From Burkholderiales bacterium (GTDB lineage Bacteria > Pseudomonadota > Gammaproteobacteria > Burkholderiales > Ga0077523), in NCBI GenBank assembly GCA_019747905.1, contig JAIEQG010000020.1, forward strand, positions 1 to 64,000: a stretch of 64,000 bases of DNA, in the 5' to 3' direction. The first letter of the stretch is position 1. The number at the start of each line of letters is the position of its first letter. Position numbers and translations under genes: made by a program. The notes beneath the pieces were generated by a model that worked only from the letters and a program-made list of their open reading frames with translations, had not been told where the DNA came from and did not search any database. Below are positions 26,238 to 36,738 of this stretch, piece by piece.

Positions 26238-28640
26238 ATGTCTCCCCTGCCGACCCCGAGCCTCAGCGCGCCCGCGAACATCCGGTTCGCCAGCGGAGTC
26301 GGCGTGGGCCTCGTCGCCCTCGGCCTGCTGGTGCTCGTTGGCTGGATCCTCGATCTTGGCGTGCTGAAATCCGTGGTCCCCGACCGCCCCACCATGAAGG
26401 TGAACACCGCGCTGGGGGTCGCCCTGCTCGGCGCGACGCTCCTGCTGCGCGCCCGCGACGCCCGTGCCGCGGCGCGGTGGTGTGCCGCCGCGCTGACCGT
26501 TCTGGCGCTGGCGCACCTGTGGGAGCACGTCGCCGGTGTCGACCTCGGCATCGATCAGCTGTTCGTGACCGAAGCGCTGGCCGATGGCGGCGGCCGCATG
26601 GCGCTCATCACCTCCCTAGCGTTCGCGGCACTGGGCGTGGGCCTGGCGCTCGACGGGACCACGTTCCGGCACGCCGCCGCCTCGAGCAACGGCTGCGCCG
26701 TGTTCGCGGCCCTGCTGGCGCTCGTCGGATTCGCGGGGCATCTCTACGGCTTCTATCCGCTGCACAGCCTCGGCCCGGGTGTTGCCACCATCGCGCTGCA
26801 CACCAGCGTGGCGCTGCTGGTCGCTGCTGCCGCGACGCTGGCGCTCGATCCGACCACGCCGCTCGCTCGTGCAGTGCTGGCCGACCGTGCCGGCGGACGA
26901 TTCGCGCGCATCGTGCTGCCGGTGGCTCTGCTGCTGCCGCTCGCCGCCGGCGGCTTGCGCGTGGTCGCGCACGAGCTCGGCTTGTTCGGCATGGAGCTTG
27001 GCGTGCTCTGGATGGTGCTCGCCTCGATCGTCGGCTTCGGCGGCGCCACGCTGATCGCGGCGGCGCAGCTCAATGCCGCCGACGATCGATTGCTCGCCAC
27101 CAATGCAGCCCTCGAACGTACCGTCGCCGAGCGCACCGCACAGTTGCAGGCGGCCGCGGCTCACCTCGAGACCCAGGCCATTTTCACCCGTGGCGTCCTG
27201 GACTCCCTGAGTGCGGGTGTCGCCGTGCTGGATGCCGAGGGCACGGTGGTCGCAGTGAACGCGCAATGGCGCGAGGTGGCACGCGCAGCCGGTGCGGCGA
27301 CCGGCGCCGAACTGGTCGGCGGCAACTATCTCGCGGCCTGCGAGCGCGCGATTGGTGGCCCGGGCGACCAGGGTGCCGCGGCTGCGCTCGCGGGCATCCG
27401 CGCCGTGATGCGCGGCGAGCGCACGCTCTACACGCTCGACTACCCGTGCGACGAACCGGACGGCTCACGCTACTGGTACCTGCTGCGCGTGACCGCCCTT
27501 GCCCATCGCCCCGGGTGGGTAGTGGTTTCGCACCAGGACGTCACCGACCTGCATCACGCCGAACAGGCGTTGCGCGACCGCGAGACGAGCTACCGCTCGA
27601 TGTTCGAAACCAATCCGCACCCGATGTTCGTCTACGACCCGTCCACCCTCGCGCTGCTCGCCGTCAACGCCGCGGCGGTGCATCGCTACGGTTGGACACG
27701 CGAGGAGTTCCTGGCCCTGCGCCTCACGGACCTGCACCCGCCCGAGGAGATCGAACGGGTAGAGCAGAAAGTGCAATTGCTCGAACCCGGCTTCGCGACC
27801 GGCATCGCCTGGACCCATCAGACCCGCACCGGCGAGCGCATCGAGGTCGAGGTCTCCTCGCACGGCGTCACGTTCGAAGGCCGCCTCGGCCGACTCGTGC
27901 TCGTGCATGAAGTGACCGAGCGCAACCGCATCGAACACGAACTGCGCAGCAAGAACACCGAGCTCGAACGCTTCACCTACACCGTTTCGCATGATCTCAA
28001 GAGCCCGCTGGTCACGGTGCGCACCTTCGCGGGCTATCTCGCCGAGGACCTCGCTGCGGGCGACACGGCAAAGGTGACCTCCGACCTGGGCTACATCACG
28101 CACGCCGCCGACCGCATGGGACGAATGCTCGATGAACTGCTGGAGCTCTCCCGGGTCGGGCGCACCCGCAATCCGCCGGTGCGCACGAGCTTCGGCGAGA
28201 TCGCCGAGGAGGCGTTGCGCCTGGCGGCCGGAGCCGTCAGCCGCGCCGGAGCGCGCGTCGAAGTCGACGCCTGCGACGTGCCGCTCTACGGCGATCGGAT
28301 GCGCTTTACCGAAATCTGGCAGAACCTCGTCGACAACGCCGCCAAGTTCATGGGCGGGCAGACCCACCCGCATATCCGGGTGGGCGTACGCGAAAGTGGC
28401 GGCGAAACCGAGTTCTTCGTCCGCGACAACGGCATCGGTGTCGATGGGCGACACGTGGAGCGCATCTTCGGCCTGTTCGACAAGCTGGATACCCGCAGCG
28501 ACGGTACCGGGGTCGGGCTGGCCCTGGTACGTCGTATCGTGGAGCTCTACGGCGGCCGCATCGCCGTGGAATCGGAGGGTCCGGGGCACGGCTCGTGCTT
28601 CGTTTTCACCCTCCCCGACGCCCGCAGACCCGCCCCATGA
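26238..28640 (+). CDS. Membrane PAS-sensor histidine kinase
   Basis: 800 residues. Residues 1-285 hold about eight hydrophobic helices with no recognised MASE type. A short coiled coil follows (ATNAALERTVAERTAQLQAA), then two PAS domains (about 315-440 and 450-565), His585 in YTVSHDLKSPLVTVR and an HATPase domain near the end (NLVDNAAKFM, DNGIGVDGRHVERIFGLF). The kinase module resembles those of bacteriophytochromes, which often signal to Rcp1-type receivers, and such a receiver is the next gene, overlapping as ATGA. Ligand unknown. Confidence 0.9.
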   Translation: MSPLPTPSLSAPANIRFASGVGVGLVALGLLVLVGWILDLGVLKSVVPDRPTMKVNTALGVALLGATLLLRARDARAAARWCAAALTVLALAHLWEHVAGVDLGIDQLFVTEALADGGGRMALITSLAFAALGVGLALDGTTFRHAAASSNGCAVFAALLALVGFAGHLYGFYPLHSLGPGVATIALHTSVALLVAAAATLALDPTTPLARAVLADRAGGRFARIVLPVALLLPLAAGGLRVVAHELGLFGMELGVLWMVLASIVGFGGATLIAAAQLNAADDRLLATNAALERTVAERTAQLQAAAAHLETQAIFTRGVLDSLSAGVAVLDAEGTVVAVNAQWREVARAAGAATGAELVGGNYLAACERAIGGPGDQGAAAALAGIRAVMRGERTLYTLDYPCDEPDGSRYWYLLRVTALAHRPGWVVVSHQDVTDLHHAEQALRDRETSYRSMFETNPHPMFVYDPSTLALLAVNAAAVHRYGWTREEFLALRLTDLHPPEEIERVEQKVQLLEPGFATGIAWTHQTRTGERIEVEVSSHGVTFEGRLGRLVLVHEVTERNRIEHELRSKNTELERFTYTVSHDLKSPLVTVRTFAGYLAEDLAAGDTAKVTSDLGYITHAADRMGRMLDELLELSRVGRTRNPPVRTSFGEIAEEALRLAAGAVSRAGARVEVDACDVPLYGDRMRFTEIWQNLVDNAAKFMGGQTHPHIRVGVRESGGETEFFVRDNGIGVDGRHVERIFGLFDKLDTRSDGTGVGLALVRRIVELYGGRIAVESEGPGHGSCFVFTLPDARRPAP

Positions 28641-29092
28641 GCCGAGCCCCGCATCCCGAGCGCGAGACCACCGTGCTGCTGGTGGAAGACGACGCCGCCC
28701 ATGCCGAGATCGTGCTGCGCAATTTCACCGCCCTCGGTCTGCGCCACCGCGTAGAGCACGTGAGCGACGGCGAGACGGCGCTCGACTACCTGCGTCGAAC
28801 CGGAAGCTACTCCGGGCAGGCGGCCTCGCGCCCCGGACTGGTACTGCTCGATCTGCGCCTGCCGCGCCTCGGCGGCCTGGAAGTGCTCGCGGCCATCAAG
28901 GGCGACGCACGCCTGGACACCATCCCCGTGGTTGCCCTCACGACCTCGAGCGCGGACACCGACGTCGAGCAGGCCTACCGGCTCGGCGTCAACAGCTACC
29001 TCGTGAAGCCGTTCGAGCGCGACGTATTCGAAGATCTGCTCACGACTCTCGGGCGGTACTGGCTGCGATGGAACGAGCAACCTCGGGCGTGA
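28637..29092 (+). CDS. Single-domain response regulator (Rcp1-like)
   Basis: 151 residues, receiver only: acidic pair in LLVEDDAAH, phospho-acceptor Asp72 (LVLLDLRLPR), ALTTSS and LVKPF. The insertion between the first helix and the Asp strand (YLRRTGSYSGQAASRPG) is typical of the Rcp1 group that pairs with phytochrome-like kinases. Start overlaps the kinase stop by 4 bp (ATGA), and its end overlaps the next gene by 25 bp. A phosphotransfer link from the kinase to this protein is likely; its output partner is probably the next protein. Confidence 0.92.
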   Translation: MSRAPHPERETTVLLVEDDAAHAEIVLRNFTALGLRHRVEHVSDGETALDYLRRTGSYSGQAASRPGLVLLDLRLPRLGGLEVLAAIKGDARLDTIPVVALTTSSADTDVEQAYRLGVNSYLVKPFERDVFEDLLTTLGRYWLRWNEQPRA

Positions 29093-32000
29093 CAGCGGGA
29101 GCGGGGTCCGCGCCGTCGGGCGACGCGATCGACCTGCTGCTCGTGGAGGACGACGCGGCTCACGTCGAGGCCTTGCGCCGCTCGCTGGGATCGGCCGTAC
29201 GCCTGCGGGTTGTCGCGACGCTGGCGGAATATCACCGGGCCGTGGCTCAGCGCACGCCCGACTTCGTGCTGATGGACGTCAACCTCCCCGACGGTCAGGC
29301 CAACGAGGTGCTGCGCAGTCCCGCCGAAACGGCGCCGTATCCGGTGATGATCATGACGAGCCAGGGCGACGAAACCACCGCCGTGGCGGCCATGAAGGCC
29401 GGCGCCATCGATTTCGTGGTGAAGTCGCCCGAGGTGTTCGCGCAGATGCCGGCGTTCATCGAACGTGCGCGGCGCGAGTGGCACCTCCTGTGCGAACGGC
29501 GCGGTGCCCTCGAGGCGCTGCGCGAGCGCGACATAATGTTTCGCCTGCTCACCGAGAACAGCGGCGAGGCGATCCTGCTCACCGCACCTGACGGCCGCGT
29601 TCTGTCGGCCAACCCGGAAGCGTGCCGGATGTTCGGCTACACCGAAGCCGAGCTGCGCACCCTGGGGCGCAGCGGCGTGGTGGACACGAACGACCCGCGG
29701 TTGTCCGCTGCCCTCGAGCAGCGCCAGGCCACCGGCCGGTTTCGCGGCGAACTCACCATGATCCGCCACGACGGACAGCGCTTCGAGGCCGAGGTGTCGT
29801 CGGTGGTGTTCCAGGACAGCAAGGGAGAGGCGCGCACGAGCATGATCGTGCGCGACCTGACCGACCGCAAGCGCGCCGAACAGGCGCTGCGCGAAAGCGC
29901 CGGCTGGCTGCAACGTATCGTGGAGACGCTGCCGGTGGGTGCCATCCTGGTGCAGGACGGCCGCATCGTGATGAACCGCGCCGCCGAACGCATCACGGGC
30001 TACGACAACCTGGAGGTCGGCACCCAGGTGCGTTGGTTCGAACTGCTCTACGGACCGCGCGCCGACGAGATGCGGCAGTTGTACGAAGGCGATCGCGTGG
30101 CGGGTTTTCCGGAACCGCGAACGGTGCAACTGCGCCGCAAGGACGGCGCGTTGCGCTGGGTGACATTCTCCGGTGTCGCATCGGTGCGCGGCGAGTTCCG
30201 ACTGATGAACGACATCACCGACGCACGCCTCGCCGAGGAGGCGCTGCGCGAGAGCGAGTCGCGCTTCCGCACCGCCGCGAACGCGGCGCCCACCATGATC
30301 TGGATGACCGGCGCCGACGGCGGCATCACCTTCGTCAACCAGGGTTGGCTCGATTTCACCGGCCGCACGCTCGAACAGGAGCTGGGCGAGTCGTGGGAAA
30401 CGCTGCTGCATCCGGCCGATGCCGATCGCGTGCGCACCACCTATCGCCAGGCTTTCGCTGACCGCAAACCGTTCAACATGCGCTTTCGCATGCGCCACCG
30501 CGACGGCGAGTACCGCTGGGTGGAAGATCGCGGCACGCCGCGGACCGATGCGCTGGGCCGGATGGTGGGGTTCATCGGCGCCACCATGGACGTGACCGAG
30601 ACCCAGCACACCGAACAGGAACTGCGCATCGCGGCCACCGCGTTCGACGCCCAAGAGGGCATGTTCGTGGCCGGGGCCGACGGCAAGCTGCTGCGCGTGA
30701 ACCGCGCCTTCGGGAAGATGATCGGCATCGAGCCGGGTGAAGCTGCGGGCAGAGACTTCGAGATCATCGCCGCGGACCGCTTCGACGCCGGGTTCTACCG
30801 CGCGCTCTGCCGGGCGGTGGTGGACAGCGGCTTCTGGCAGGGCGAGATCCTGTGCCGGCGCATCGCCGGCGAAGTGTTCCCCGCATCGCTCACGGTTTCC
30901 GCGGTCACCGCACCGCGCGGCGAAGTCACGCACCTGGTCGGCTCGCTGCGGGATGTGAGCGAGCGCCGCGCTGCGGAAGAAGAGATCCGTCGGCTCGCGT
31001 TCTACGACCCGCTCACCGGCCTGCCCAACCGGCGCCTGCTGCACGACCGGATGCAGCACGCTTTCGCCGCCGGTGCGCGCAGCGGCAGCCACGGCGCAGT
31101 GTTCTTCATCGACCTCGACCATTTCAAGACCCTGAACGACACCCGCGGGCACAACGTCGGCGATCGCCTGCTGGTGGAGATCTCGCGCCGCCTCACCGAT
31201 TGCGTGCGGCGGACGGACACGGTCGCCCGCTTGGGTGGCGACGAGTTCGTCGTGGTTGCCGAGGATCTGGGCGTCGACCGGCACGTGGCGAGCGCGCTCG
31301 CCGAGGGCATCGCGGCGAAGATCCTCGACTCGCTCTCGCAGCCCTGTCCGCTGCCGCCCGGCGATCCGCACGAGGGCAGCTGCAGCATCGGCGTCACGCT
31401 GTTCCGCGGTTTCGAAACGTCCGTGGACGAAAGCCTGCGCCGTGCGGATGCGGCGATGTACCGCGCCAAGGCCGCCGGCCGCAACGGCATGGACTTCTTC
31501 GATCCGGCATTGCAGGTGGCACTCGAGCAACGCGCCGCGCTCGAGTCCGACCTGCGTCATGCTGCCGCACGCGGCCAACTGCGCCTGCACTTCCAGGTCC
31601 AGATGAGCGCCAACGGCGCCGCCGTCGGCGCCGAAGCGCTGATACGTTGGGAGCATCCCGCGCGCGGACTCATCGCACCGGGCGAATTCATTCCGCTCGC
31701 CGAGGAGACCGGCCTCATCCTCGGCATCGGCGACTGGGTCCTGCAGGCCGCCTGCAGCCAGTTGGCGCTGTGGAAGGGCGATCCGATCCTGAAGCGCCTG
31801 CGCCTCGCGGTCAACGTGAGCCCGCGCCAGTTCCGCCAGCACGATTTCGTCGAGCGCGTGCAGGGCGTGCTCGTCGCGAGCGGGGCAGACCCGTCGCGGC
31901 TCAAGCTCGAACTGACCGAGGGCACCGTGCTGGACGACGTCGAAGTCGCCGTGACCCGGATGAAGTCACTGCGCGCACTCGGCATCGGCTTCTCCATGGA

Positions 32001-32337
32001 CGACTTCGGCACCGGTTATTCCTCGCTCGCCTACTTGAAGCGGTTGCCGCTCGAGCAGCTCAAGATCGACCGGTCGTTCGTCCGCGACCTCAAGGCCGAC
32101 TCGGACGACGCGATGATCGTGCAGGCGATCATCGGCATGGCGCGCAATCTGCGCCTGGACGTGATCGCCGAGGGCGTGGAGGACTTGCGCCAGCTCGAGT
32201 TCCTGCGCGCCAATGGCTGCTTCGCGTTCCAGGGCTATCTGTTCAGTCCGCCGGTGCCGCTCGCGCAGTTCGAGGACTATGTGCGCGCCACCGCCATGAC
32301 GCCGGAGCTAGCCAGCGTCGTCGACGAGAGCGACTGA
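29068..32337 (+). CDS. REC-PAS4-GGDEF-EAL cyclic di-GMP turnover protein
   Basis: 1089 residues from ATG at 29068. Order: receiver (Asp70 in [11 protein letters not shown]), four PAS domains beginning near 160, 281, 400 and 521, GGDEF domain ([11 protein letters not shown] near 645, GGDEF near 722) and EAL domain (EALIRWEHP near 855, [15 protein letters not shown]). The inhibitory RxxD is present (RRTD before ARLGGDEF). Both catalytic signatures are intact, so it could make or degrade cyclic di-GMP, with phosphorylation and PAS ligands deciding. Third gene of the signalling operon, overlapping the receiver by 25 bp. Its last 30 bp overlap the end of the convergent ABC gene. Confidence 0.93.
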   Translation: MERATSGVTAGAGSAPSGDAIDLLLVEDDAAHVEALRRSLGSAVRLRVVATLAEYHRAVAQRTPDFVLMDVNLPDGQANEVLRSPAETAPYPVMIMTSQGDETTAVAAMKAGAIDFVVKSPEVFAQMPAFIERARREWHLLCERRGALEALRERDIMFRLLTENSGEAILLTAPDGRVLSANPEACRMFGYTEAELRTLGRSGVVDTNDPRLSAALEQRQATGRFRGELTMIRHDGQRFEAEVSSVVFQDSKGEARTSMIVRDLTDRKRAEQALRESAGWLQRIVETLPVGAILVQDGRIVMNRAAERITGYDNLEVGTQVRWFELLYGPRADEMRQLYEGDRVAGFPEPRTVQLRRKDGALRWVTFSGVASVRGEFRLMNDITDARLAEEALRESESRFRTAANAAPTMIWMTGADGGITFVNQGWLDFTGRTLEQELGESWETLLHPADADRVRTTYRQAFADRKPFNMRFRMRHRDGEYRWVEDRGTPRTDALGRMVGFIGATMDVTETQHTEQELRIAATAFDAQEGMFVAGADGKLLRVNRAFGKMIGIEPGEAAGRDFEIIAADRFDAGFYRALCRAVVDSGFWQGEILCRRIAGEVFPASLTVSAVTAPRGEVTHLVGSLRDVSERRAAEEEIRRLAFYDPLTGLPNRRLLHDRMQHAFAAGARSGSHGAVFFIDLDHFKTLNDTRGHNVGDRLLVEISRRLTDCVRRTDTVARLGGDEFVVVAEDLGVDRHVASALAEGIAAKILDSLSQPCPLPPGDPHEGSCSIGVTLFRGFETSVDESLRRADAAMYRAKAAGRNGMDFFDPALQVALEQRAALESDLRHAAARGQLRLHFQVQMSANGAAVGAEALIRWEHPARGLIAPGEFIPLAEETGLILGIGDWVLQAACSQLALWKGDPILKRLRLAVNVSPRQFRQHDFVERVQGVLVASGADPSRLKLELTEGTVLDDVEVAVTRMKSLRALGIGFSMDDFGTGYSSLAYLKRLPLEQLKIDRSFVRDLKADSDDAMIVQAIIGMARNLRLDVIAEGVEDLRQLEFLRANGCFAFQGYLFSPPVPLAQFEDYVRATAMTPELASVVDESD

Positions 32338-34140
32338 CCGCTCCTCCTGCTGCTGCAGCGCCCACATCTGGGCGTAGGTGCCGCCCAGGGCCAGCAGTTC
32401 GCGATGGGTGCCGCGTTCGACGATGCGACCGCGCTCCATCACCAGGATCTGATCGGCATCGACGATGGTGGACAACCGGTGCGCGATCACCAGCGTCGTG
32501 CGGTCGGCGGCGATGCGGGCAAGCTCCTCCTGGATTGCGCGCTCGGACTTGCTGTCGAGCGCCGAAGTGGCTTCGTCGAAGATCAGCAGACCCGGGTTCT
32601 TGAGGATCGCACGGGCGATGGCCACGCGCTGCTTCTCGCCGCCGGAGAGCTTCAAGCCGCGCTCGCCCACCATCGCGTCGTAGCCGTCGGGCAGCGAGGC
32701 GATGAAGTCGTGGATGTGCGCCGAGCGCGCAGCTTCGATCACCTGCTCGCGCGTGGCTTCGGTGTCGCCATAGGCGATGTTGTAGTAGATCGTGTCGTTG
32801 AACAGCACGGTATCCTGAGGCACGATGCCGATGGCGGCGCGCACGCTCTTCTGCGCGACTTCGCGAATGTCCTGGCCGTCGATCGTGATGCGGCCGCGCT
32901 GCACGTCGTAGAAGCGGTAGAGCAGGCGTGCGAGAGTCGACTTGCCCGAACCGCTGGCCCCGACGACCGCCACGGTGCCGCCGGCCGGAATTTCGAAGCT
33001 CACGTCGTGCAGGATCTGGCGGTTGGCGTCGTAGTAGAAATCCACGTGCTCGAATGCGACGCGCGCACCGTTCAGCTTCAAGTCAGGGGCGCCGGGCTTG
33101 TCGGCGATCTCGCGGTTCTCGCGCAGCAGCCGGAACATGCGGTCCATGTCGGTGAGCGACTGCTTGATCTCGCGGTAGACCATCCCGAGAAAGTTGAGCG
33201 GGATGTAGAGCTGGATCAGGAGCCCGTTCACGAGCACCAGGTCGCCCAGCGTCAACTTGCCGTCCACGACGCCGCCGGCGGCGAGGATCATCAGCAGCGT
33301 CACCGCCACGGCGATGATGAGGCTCTGGCCGATGTTGAGCAGGCCCAACGAGGCCTCGTTCTTCACTTCCGCCGACTCGTACTTGCGCAGGTTCTCGTCG
33401 TAGCGGCGCGCCTCGAACTCCTCGTTGTTGAAGTACTTCACCGTCTCGTAGTTGAGCAGGCTGTCGATGGCGCGCGTGTTGGCCTTCGAATCGAGTTCGT
33501 TCGCGCGGCGCCGGATGTCCATGCGCCATTCGGTGATCGAGAAGGTGAACGCGATGTAGATCGCGACCGCGCCGAAGGTCACTGCCGGAAACCGCCAGTC
33601 GAACTTGGCGAGCAGCACCGCCGCCACCAGCCCGAACTCGAGGATCACCGGAATGATCGAGAACAGCATGTACGAGAGCAGCGTCGAGATGCCGCGCGTG
33701 CCGCGTTCGATGTCGCGGGTGACGCCACCGGTCTGCCGCTCCAGGTGGAAGCGCAGCGACAGAGCGTGCAGGTGCTGGAACACCTGCAGCGCAACGCGGC
33801 GGATGGCGCGCTTCGCGACGCGCACGAAGACGATGTCACGCAACTCGGCGAACAGCGTCGTCGACAGTCGCAGCAGCCCGTACATGCCGAGCAGCGCGAG
33901 CGGCAGCACCAGGATCTGCTGCTTCGCGTCGAGCGAGTCGACGATACCTTTCATGACCAGCGGCACGCCGACATTCGCGAGCTTCGCCATCACCAGGAAT
34001 GTGAGCGCCACGGCCACGCGCCACTTGTAGTCGAGCAGGTAAGGCAGCAGCGAACGAATCACGCGCCAGTCGCTGCGCGCACGGGGGGCGGCACCGGTAC
34101 TGGCTGCGGTCACGGCGGGCGTCGCGGCATGCGGGTTCAT
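32308..34140 (-). CDS. ABC exporter, Atm1/HMT1 type (fused membrane and ATPase domains)
   Basis: 610 residues from ATG at 34138-34140, the normal length of bacterial Atm1. Six-helix exporter domain (about 35-330, with [17 protein letters not shown] and [16 protein letters not shown] that mark the Atm1/ABCB6 group), then the ATPase with Walker [10 protein letters not shown], signature LSGGEKQR and Walker [13 protein letters not shown]. Homologues export glutathione-linked metal or sulfur species from the cytoplasm and help with heavy metal resistance. An extension to 34206 would add a charged tail with no ribosome site. Convergent with the GGDEF-EAL gene. Confidence 0.92.
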   Translation of the reverse strand: MNPHAATPAVTAASTGAAPRARSDWRVIRSLLPYLLDYKWRVAVALTFLVMAKLANVGVPLVMKGIVDSLDAKQQILVLPLALLGMYGLLRLSTTLFAELRDIVFVRVAKRAIRRVALQVFQHLHALSLRFHLERQTGGVTRDIERGTRGISTLLSYMLFSIIPVILEFGLVAAVLLAKFDWRFPAVTFGAVAIYIAFTFSITEWRMDIRRRANELDSKANTRAIDSLLNYETVKYFNNEEFEARRYDENLRKYESAEVKNEASLGLLNIGQSLIIAVAVTLLMILAAGGVVDGKLTLGDLVLVNGLLIQLYIPLNFLGMVYREIKQSLTDMDRMFRLLRENREIADKPGAPDLKLNGARVAFEHVDFYYDANRQILHDVSFEIPAGGTVAVVGASGSGKSTLARLLYRFYDVQRGRITIDGQDIREVAQKSVRAAIGIVPQDTVLFNDTIYYNIAYGDTEATREQVIEAARSAHIHDFIASLPDGYDAMVGERGLKLSGGEKQRVAIARAILKNPGLLIFDEATSALDSKSERAIQEELARIAADRTTLVIAHRLSTIVDADQILVMERGRIVERGTHRELLALGGTYAQMWALQQQEERSVALVDDAG

Positions 34141-34274
34141 TCGGACAGTATGGGGGCGGCGGGACGAACAAGAAGGGCGCGGGATTGCCGCGCCCTTTGG
34201 GGCCACGCGAAACCGGCTTGGCGAAGCCGCGAATTATGTCACTTCACTCACCGCCCGAGGTACGCCGAGGGGCC

Positions 34275-34515
34275 GTGCGCTCCACCCACTACGTCGTTTG
34301 CCGTTGGAGGACCCGTGCGCCCCACCCACTACGTCGTTGGCCGTTGGAGGACCCGTGCGCCCCACCCACTACGTTGTTTGCCGTGGGAGGACCCGTGCGC
34401 CCCAGCTTCGCTGGCCGCGGGGTCAGTCACGGAGCTCGGCATCGCAGCTTCGCTGGCCGCGGGGTCAGTCACGGAGCTCGGCATCTCAGCTTTGCTGGCC
34501 GCTGCGCACTCACGG
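34275..34515. repeat. Two adjacent tandem repeat blocks (40-bp x3 and 42-bp x2.7)
   Basis: Block one: 40-bp units starting GTGCGC at 34275, 34315 and 34355 with a few substitutions. Block two: 42-bp units starting AGCTTCGCTGGCC at 34404 and 34446, then a partial one at 34488. They fill the 386 bp between the ABC exporter start and the Sel1 protein end. No unique spacers, so not a CRISPR array. Distinct from families A and B. No gene is evident here. Confidence 0.85.
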
Positions 34516-34526
34516 CCGCCAACACC

Positions 34527-35078
34527 TCACCACCGATACCTCTGAGTGAAGCCGAACGTGATGCCGGGTCCATATCCCCAACCGGGTCCATAACCCCAGC
34601 GCGGACCCCAGTGGGGCCCCCAGAACGGATCGTAGAAGCCGCTGCCGTAGCCCCAATACAGTTCGTTCGAGCGATACGGCGGCCGCGCGGCACGCTTGCG
34701 CTCTTCCTCCTGCTTGCGCAACGCCTCGCGTGCTTCCCATTCGCGTTTTTCCGCTTCGAGTGCACGCTTGCGCCAGATATCGGGATCGTCCGCCTCGGCG
34801 CGAGGTGCTGCGGTCTTGCCCACACTCAGTTCCTCGGCAAGCCGGCGCCAGCGGAAAGCCTGCTCGCGGTCGACCGGGGTGCCGAGACCGCGCTCGTTGA
34901 TCTCGGCCAGGGCACGCGCCGCACGCGCATCGCCCGCGTCAGCGGCCATCACGAGGTAGCGGATAGCCGTGGCGTAGTCCTGCCTCTGGTACGCGGCCCA
35001 ACCTTCGCTGTAGTCGGGAGATTCGGCAAGTGCCGTTCCTGACACGAGGAATACGGCCGCCAACCAGGTGATTCTCAT
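34527..35078 (-). CDS. Exported Sel1-like repeat protein with Gly/Trp/Tyr-rich tail
   Basis: 183 residues with a signal peptide (MRITWLAAVFLVSGTALA). One to two Sel1-type repeats follow (YATAIRYLVMAADAGDARAA, then LGTPVDREQAFRWRRLAEE), a charged helix (AEKREWEAREALRKQEEERK) and an aromatic-rich end (YWGYGSGFYDPFWGPHWG). Probably a periplasmic or surface-associated binding protein. Start 35078 is preferred over the ATG at 35087 because GGAGGAG sits 9 bases before it but directly abuts the other. Its role is unknown. Confidence 0.75.
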   Translation of the reverse strand: MRITWLAAVFLVSGTALAESPDYSEGWAAYQRQDYATAIRYLVMAADAGDARAARALAEINERGLGTPVDREQAFRWRRLAEELSVGKTAAPRAEADDPDIWRKRALEAEKREWEAREALRKQEEERKRAARPPYRSNELYWGYGSGFYDPFWGPHWGPRWGYGPGWGYGPGITFGFTQRYRW

Positions 35079-35224
35079 CGTTCGCATCTCCTCCAACCCG
35101 CGATAGCGGGCTTGACCGGGGTTCGACATGCGCAAGGGATGAAGATTCTGCGCTTGTTCATGGCGTTTCCCTCCCAAGCTTGGCCGCGGCATGCCACATT
35201 CGCGAGATCACTGCAGTGGCTTGC

Positions 35225-35340
35225 CCCCATCCCAGCCTTCCCCCGGCATAGCCGGGGGAAGGAGTGCTTCTGCAAACCCTGCGACGATGGCGCGCGATGC
35301 ATCCCTCCCCCAGCTTGGCGGGAAAAGGGGCAGGGAGGGG
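35225..35340. repeat. Family A palindromic repeat (copy 4, diverged)
   Basis: First half is a clear module (CCTTCCCCCGGCATAGCCGGG); the second half (35303-35340) is worn, CCCTCCCCCAGCTTGGCGGG with mismatches. It sits between two minus-strand genes. Confidence 0.75.
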
Positions 35341-35349
35341 ACTGCGCCG

Positions 35350-35814
35350 TCAATCCCTGGATTGCTGATACCGCTTGTGCAGCGCCGCGATGAAGGGGTC
35401 CGCCTGCGGCACCGACACAAGCAGGGCATATCCCTGGTTGGTCGGAACCAGGACCGTCGGTTCGCCCTCGCGCACGAAGACCTGCGCACGGCGGCCGTCG
35501 GCCAGACGAAACCAACCGCTGCGGTAGCCGGCCAGGCCGCCGCCGAAGACGGTACCGGCGATGCGGGCCTCGGAGTCCTGCCGCGGATCGACGATCCGGG
35601 CCCCGCCGAGGTCGAGTTGGTCGACCCGCAGCGTCGGCCCGAGCAGGTCACCCCGCACGACCAGCGTGTTGCCGGCAAGCTCCACGCGCATGTGCCGCCC
35701 CGCCCAGAGGATGTGAGCGACAACTGCGACGATCACGACCACGACGACGATGATGATGTCGCGTACGAGTCGCGGGCGCCATGGAGGCGCGAGGCTGGCG
35801 GAGGAATCGGTCAC
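35350..35814 (-). CDS. Hypothetical single-span membrane protein with PH-like C-terminal part
   Basis: 154 residues, GTG start at 35814. A very hydrophobic helix (DIIIVVVVVIVAVVAHILW, about 19-37) is followed by a beta-rich domain (MRVELAGNTLVVRGDLLGPTL, then AQVFVREGEPTVLVPTN) that looks like the bacterial PH-like fold. Similar proteins regulate or scaffold envelope complexes, but I cannot name a function. It is on the same strand as the next hypothetical membrane gene 85 bp upstream. Confidence 0.65.
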   Translation of the reverse strand: MTDSSASLAPPWRPRLVRDIIIVVVVVIVAVVAHILWAGRHMRVELAGNTLVVRGDLLGPTLRVDQLDLGGARIVDPRQDSEARIAGTVFGGGLAGYRSGWFRLADGRRAQVFVREGEPTVLVPTNQGYALLVSVPQADPFIAALHKRYQQSRD

Positions 35815-35899
35815 CGGCGGTCGCGACTGCTCATCTCATCCCGCACTTGGGCTGAACCTCTGCGGGGAGAGGCCGACGGGCTGGCGGGGGGGACGTCAC

Positions 35900-36364
35900 C
35901 TAAACCAGCAGCACCAGCAGACTCACGAAACCGCCAGCCAGCATGCTGCCGGCCAGCACATAGACCGAGGCGCGCGGCTCGTGGACCCGCATCTGGACCG
36001 TGACCGAGGCGCCGCCGGCGCTTCCGCCACCGAACGCCTTCAACCGGTAGCGGCCCGGACGATCGACCCGGATGTGCTCCACCATGATCTCGTCGCCGGT
36101 GATCGGCAGTCGCACCTGCCGGCTCCACTGCCAGCTGCCCTCGCGCTCCAGTTCCAGGCGCAGGTCGGCGGCGGCATCGGCGCGTCCAGGCACCGAACGC
36201 GCCGTGATGCGCATCGGATTCATCTGCGGCTCGACGTCGAACGCCGTTTCCCCGGGGACGTCACAACGTGACAGCAGCCGCGCCCCGAAGAACGTGCAGT
36301 AGATGTAGTAACCGCTGGCGATCAAGAACCCGCCCAGGGTTACGAGGAAGAGGGCAAACGGCAT
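35900..36364 (-). CDS. Hypothetical two-span membrane protein
   Basis: 154 residues. N-terminal helix (FALFLVTLGGFLIASGYYIY) and C-terminal helix (ASVYVLAGSMLAGGFVSLLV) enclose a beta-rich domain of about 105 residues. ATG at 36364 with AGGA upstream. No family recognised. The 3' end lies at GC-rich DNA resembling a worn family B repeat (35846-35895). Probably expressed with its neighbours on the same strand. Confidence 0.65.
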   Translation of the reverse strand: MPFALFLVTLGGFLIASGYYIYCTFFGARLLSRCDVPGETAFDVEPQMNPMRITARSVPGRADAAADLRLELEREGSWQWSRQVRLPITGDEIMVEHIRVDRPGRYRLKAFGGGSAGGASVTVQMRVHEPRASVYVLAGSMLAGGFVSLLVLLV

Positions 36365-36408
36365 GGGAAATCCTGCTTGGGCGGCTGTGACGGCCGCCTC
36401 GTGGAGAG

Positions 36409-36522
36409 TCAGCGCCGGCGCTGCCCCTTCGCACGCACGGGAATCGGCTGGCGCACCGGCACCGGGCGGGTGACGCTGTTGACCAGATCGAGCAGTTTTC
36501 CGAGCAGAACGAGGATGGGCAT
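36409..36522 (-). CDS. Possible 37-residue small amphipathic protein
   Basis: Reads MPILVLLGKLLDLVNSVTRP followed by a basic proline-rich tail ending GQRRR and TGA at 36409-36411. GGGAG lies six bases before the ATG at 36520-36522. One short hydrophobic helix then positive charges is the layout of many small membrane proteins. It is 44 bp upstream of the two-span membrane gene on the same strand. Only the ribosome site and composition support it. Confidence 0.35.
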   Translation of the reverse strand: MPILVLLGKLLDLVNSVTRPVPVRQPIPVRAKGQRRR

Positions 36523-36738
36523 GGCGGACTCCCGTGTCCGAAATTGAGGGCGCGCAATGGCGCGCTTACGCCAGGGGATTTAGCAGGTTGCATGCCACTC
36601 GTTGGAAAGCGACGGCAGGATCGCAAGTCCATGAAGCACATGGCGTTGACCCCCTCCTGGCCCGAGGGTTCGCGCAATTTGGGCACCCGCCGTACAAAAC
36701 GGCGTCACCCGGATGATGGGCCGCCAACACGGGGCGGA

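Noticed and set aside
28996-31842. Minus-strand open frame of about 950 codons
   Set aside because: Antisense shadow of the REC-PAS-GGDEF-EAL gene; no recognisable domain, while the plus strand has clear motifs throughout.
34275-34515. CRISPR array
   Set aside because: Units are contiguous without unique spacers, two different unit types abut, and no cas gene is present.
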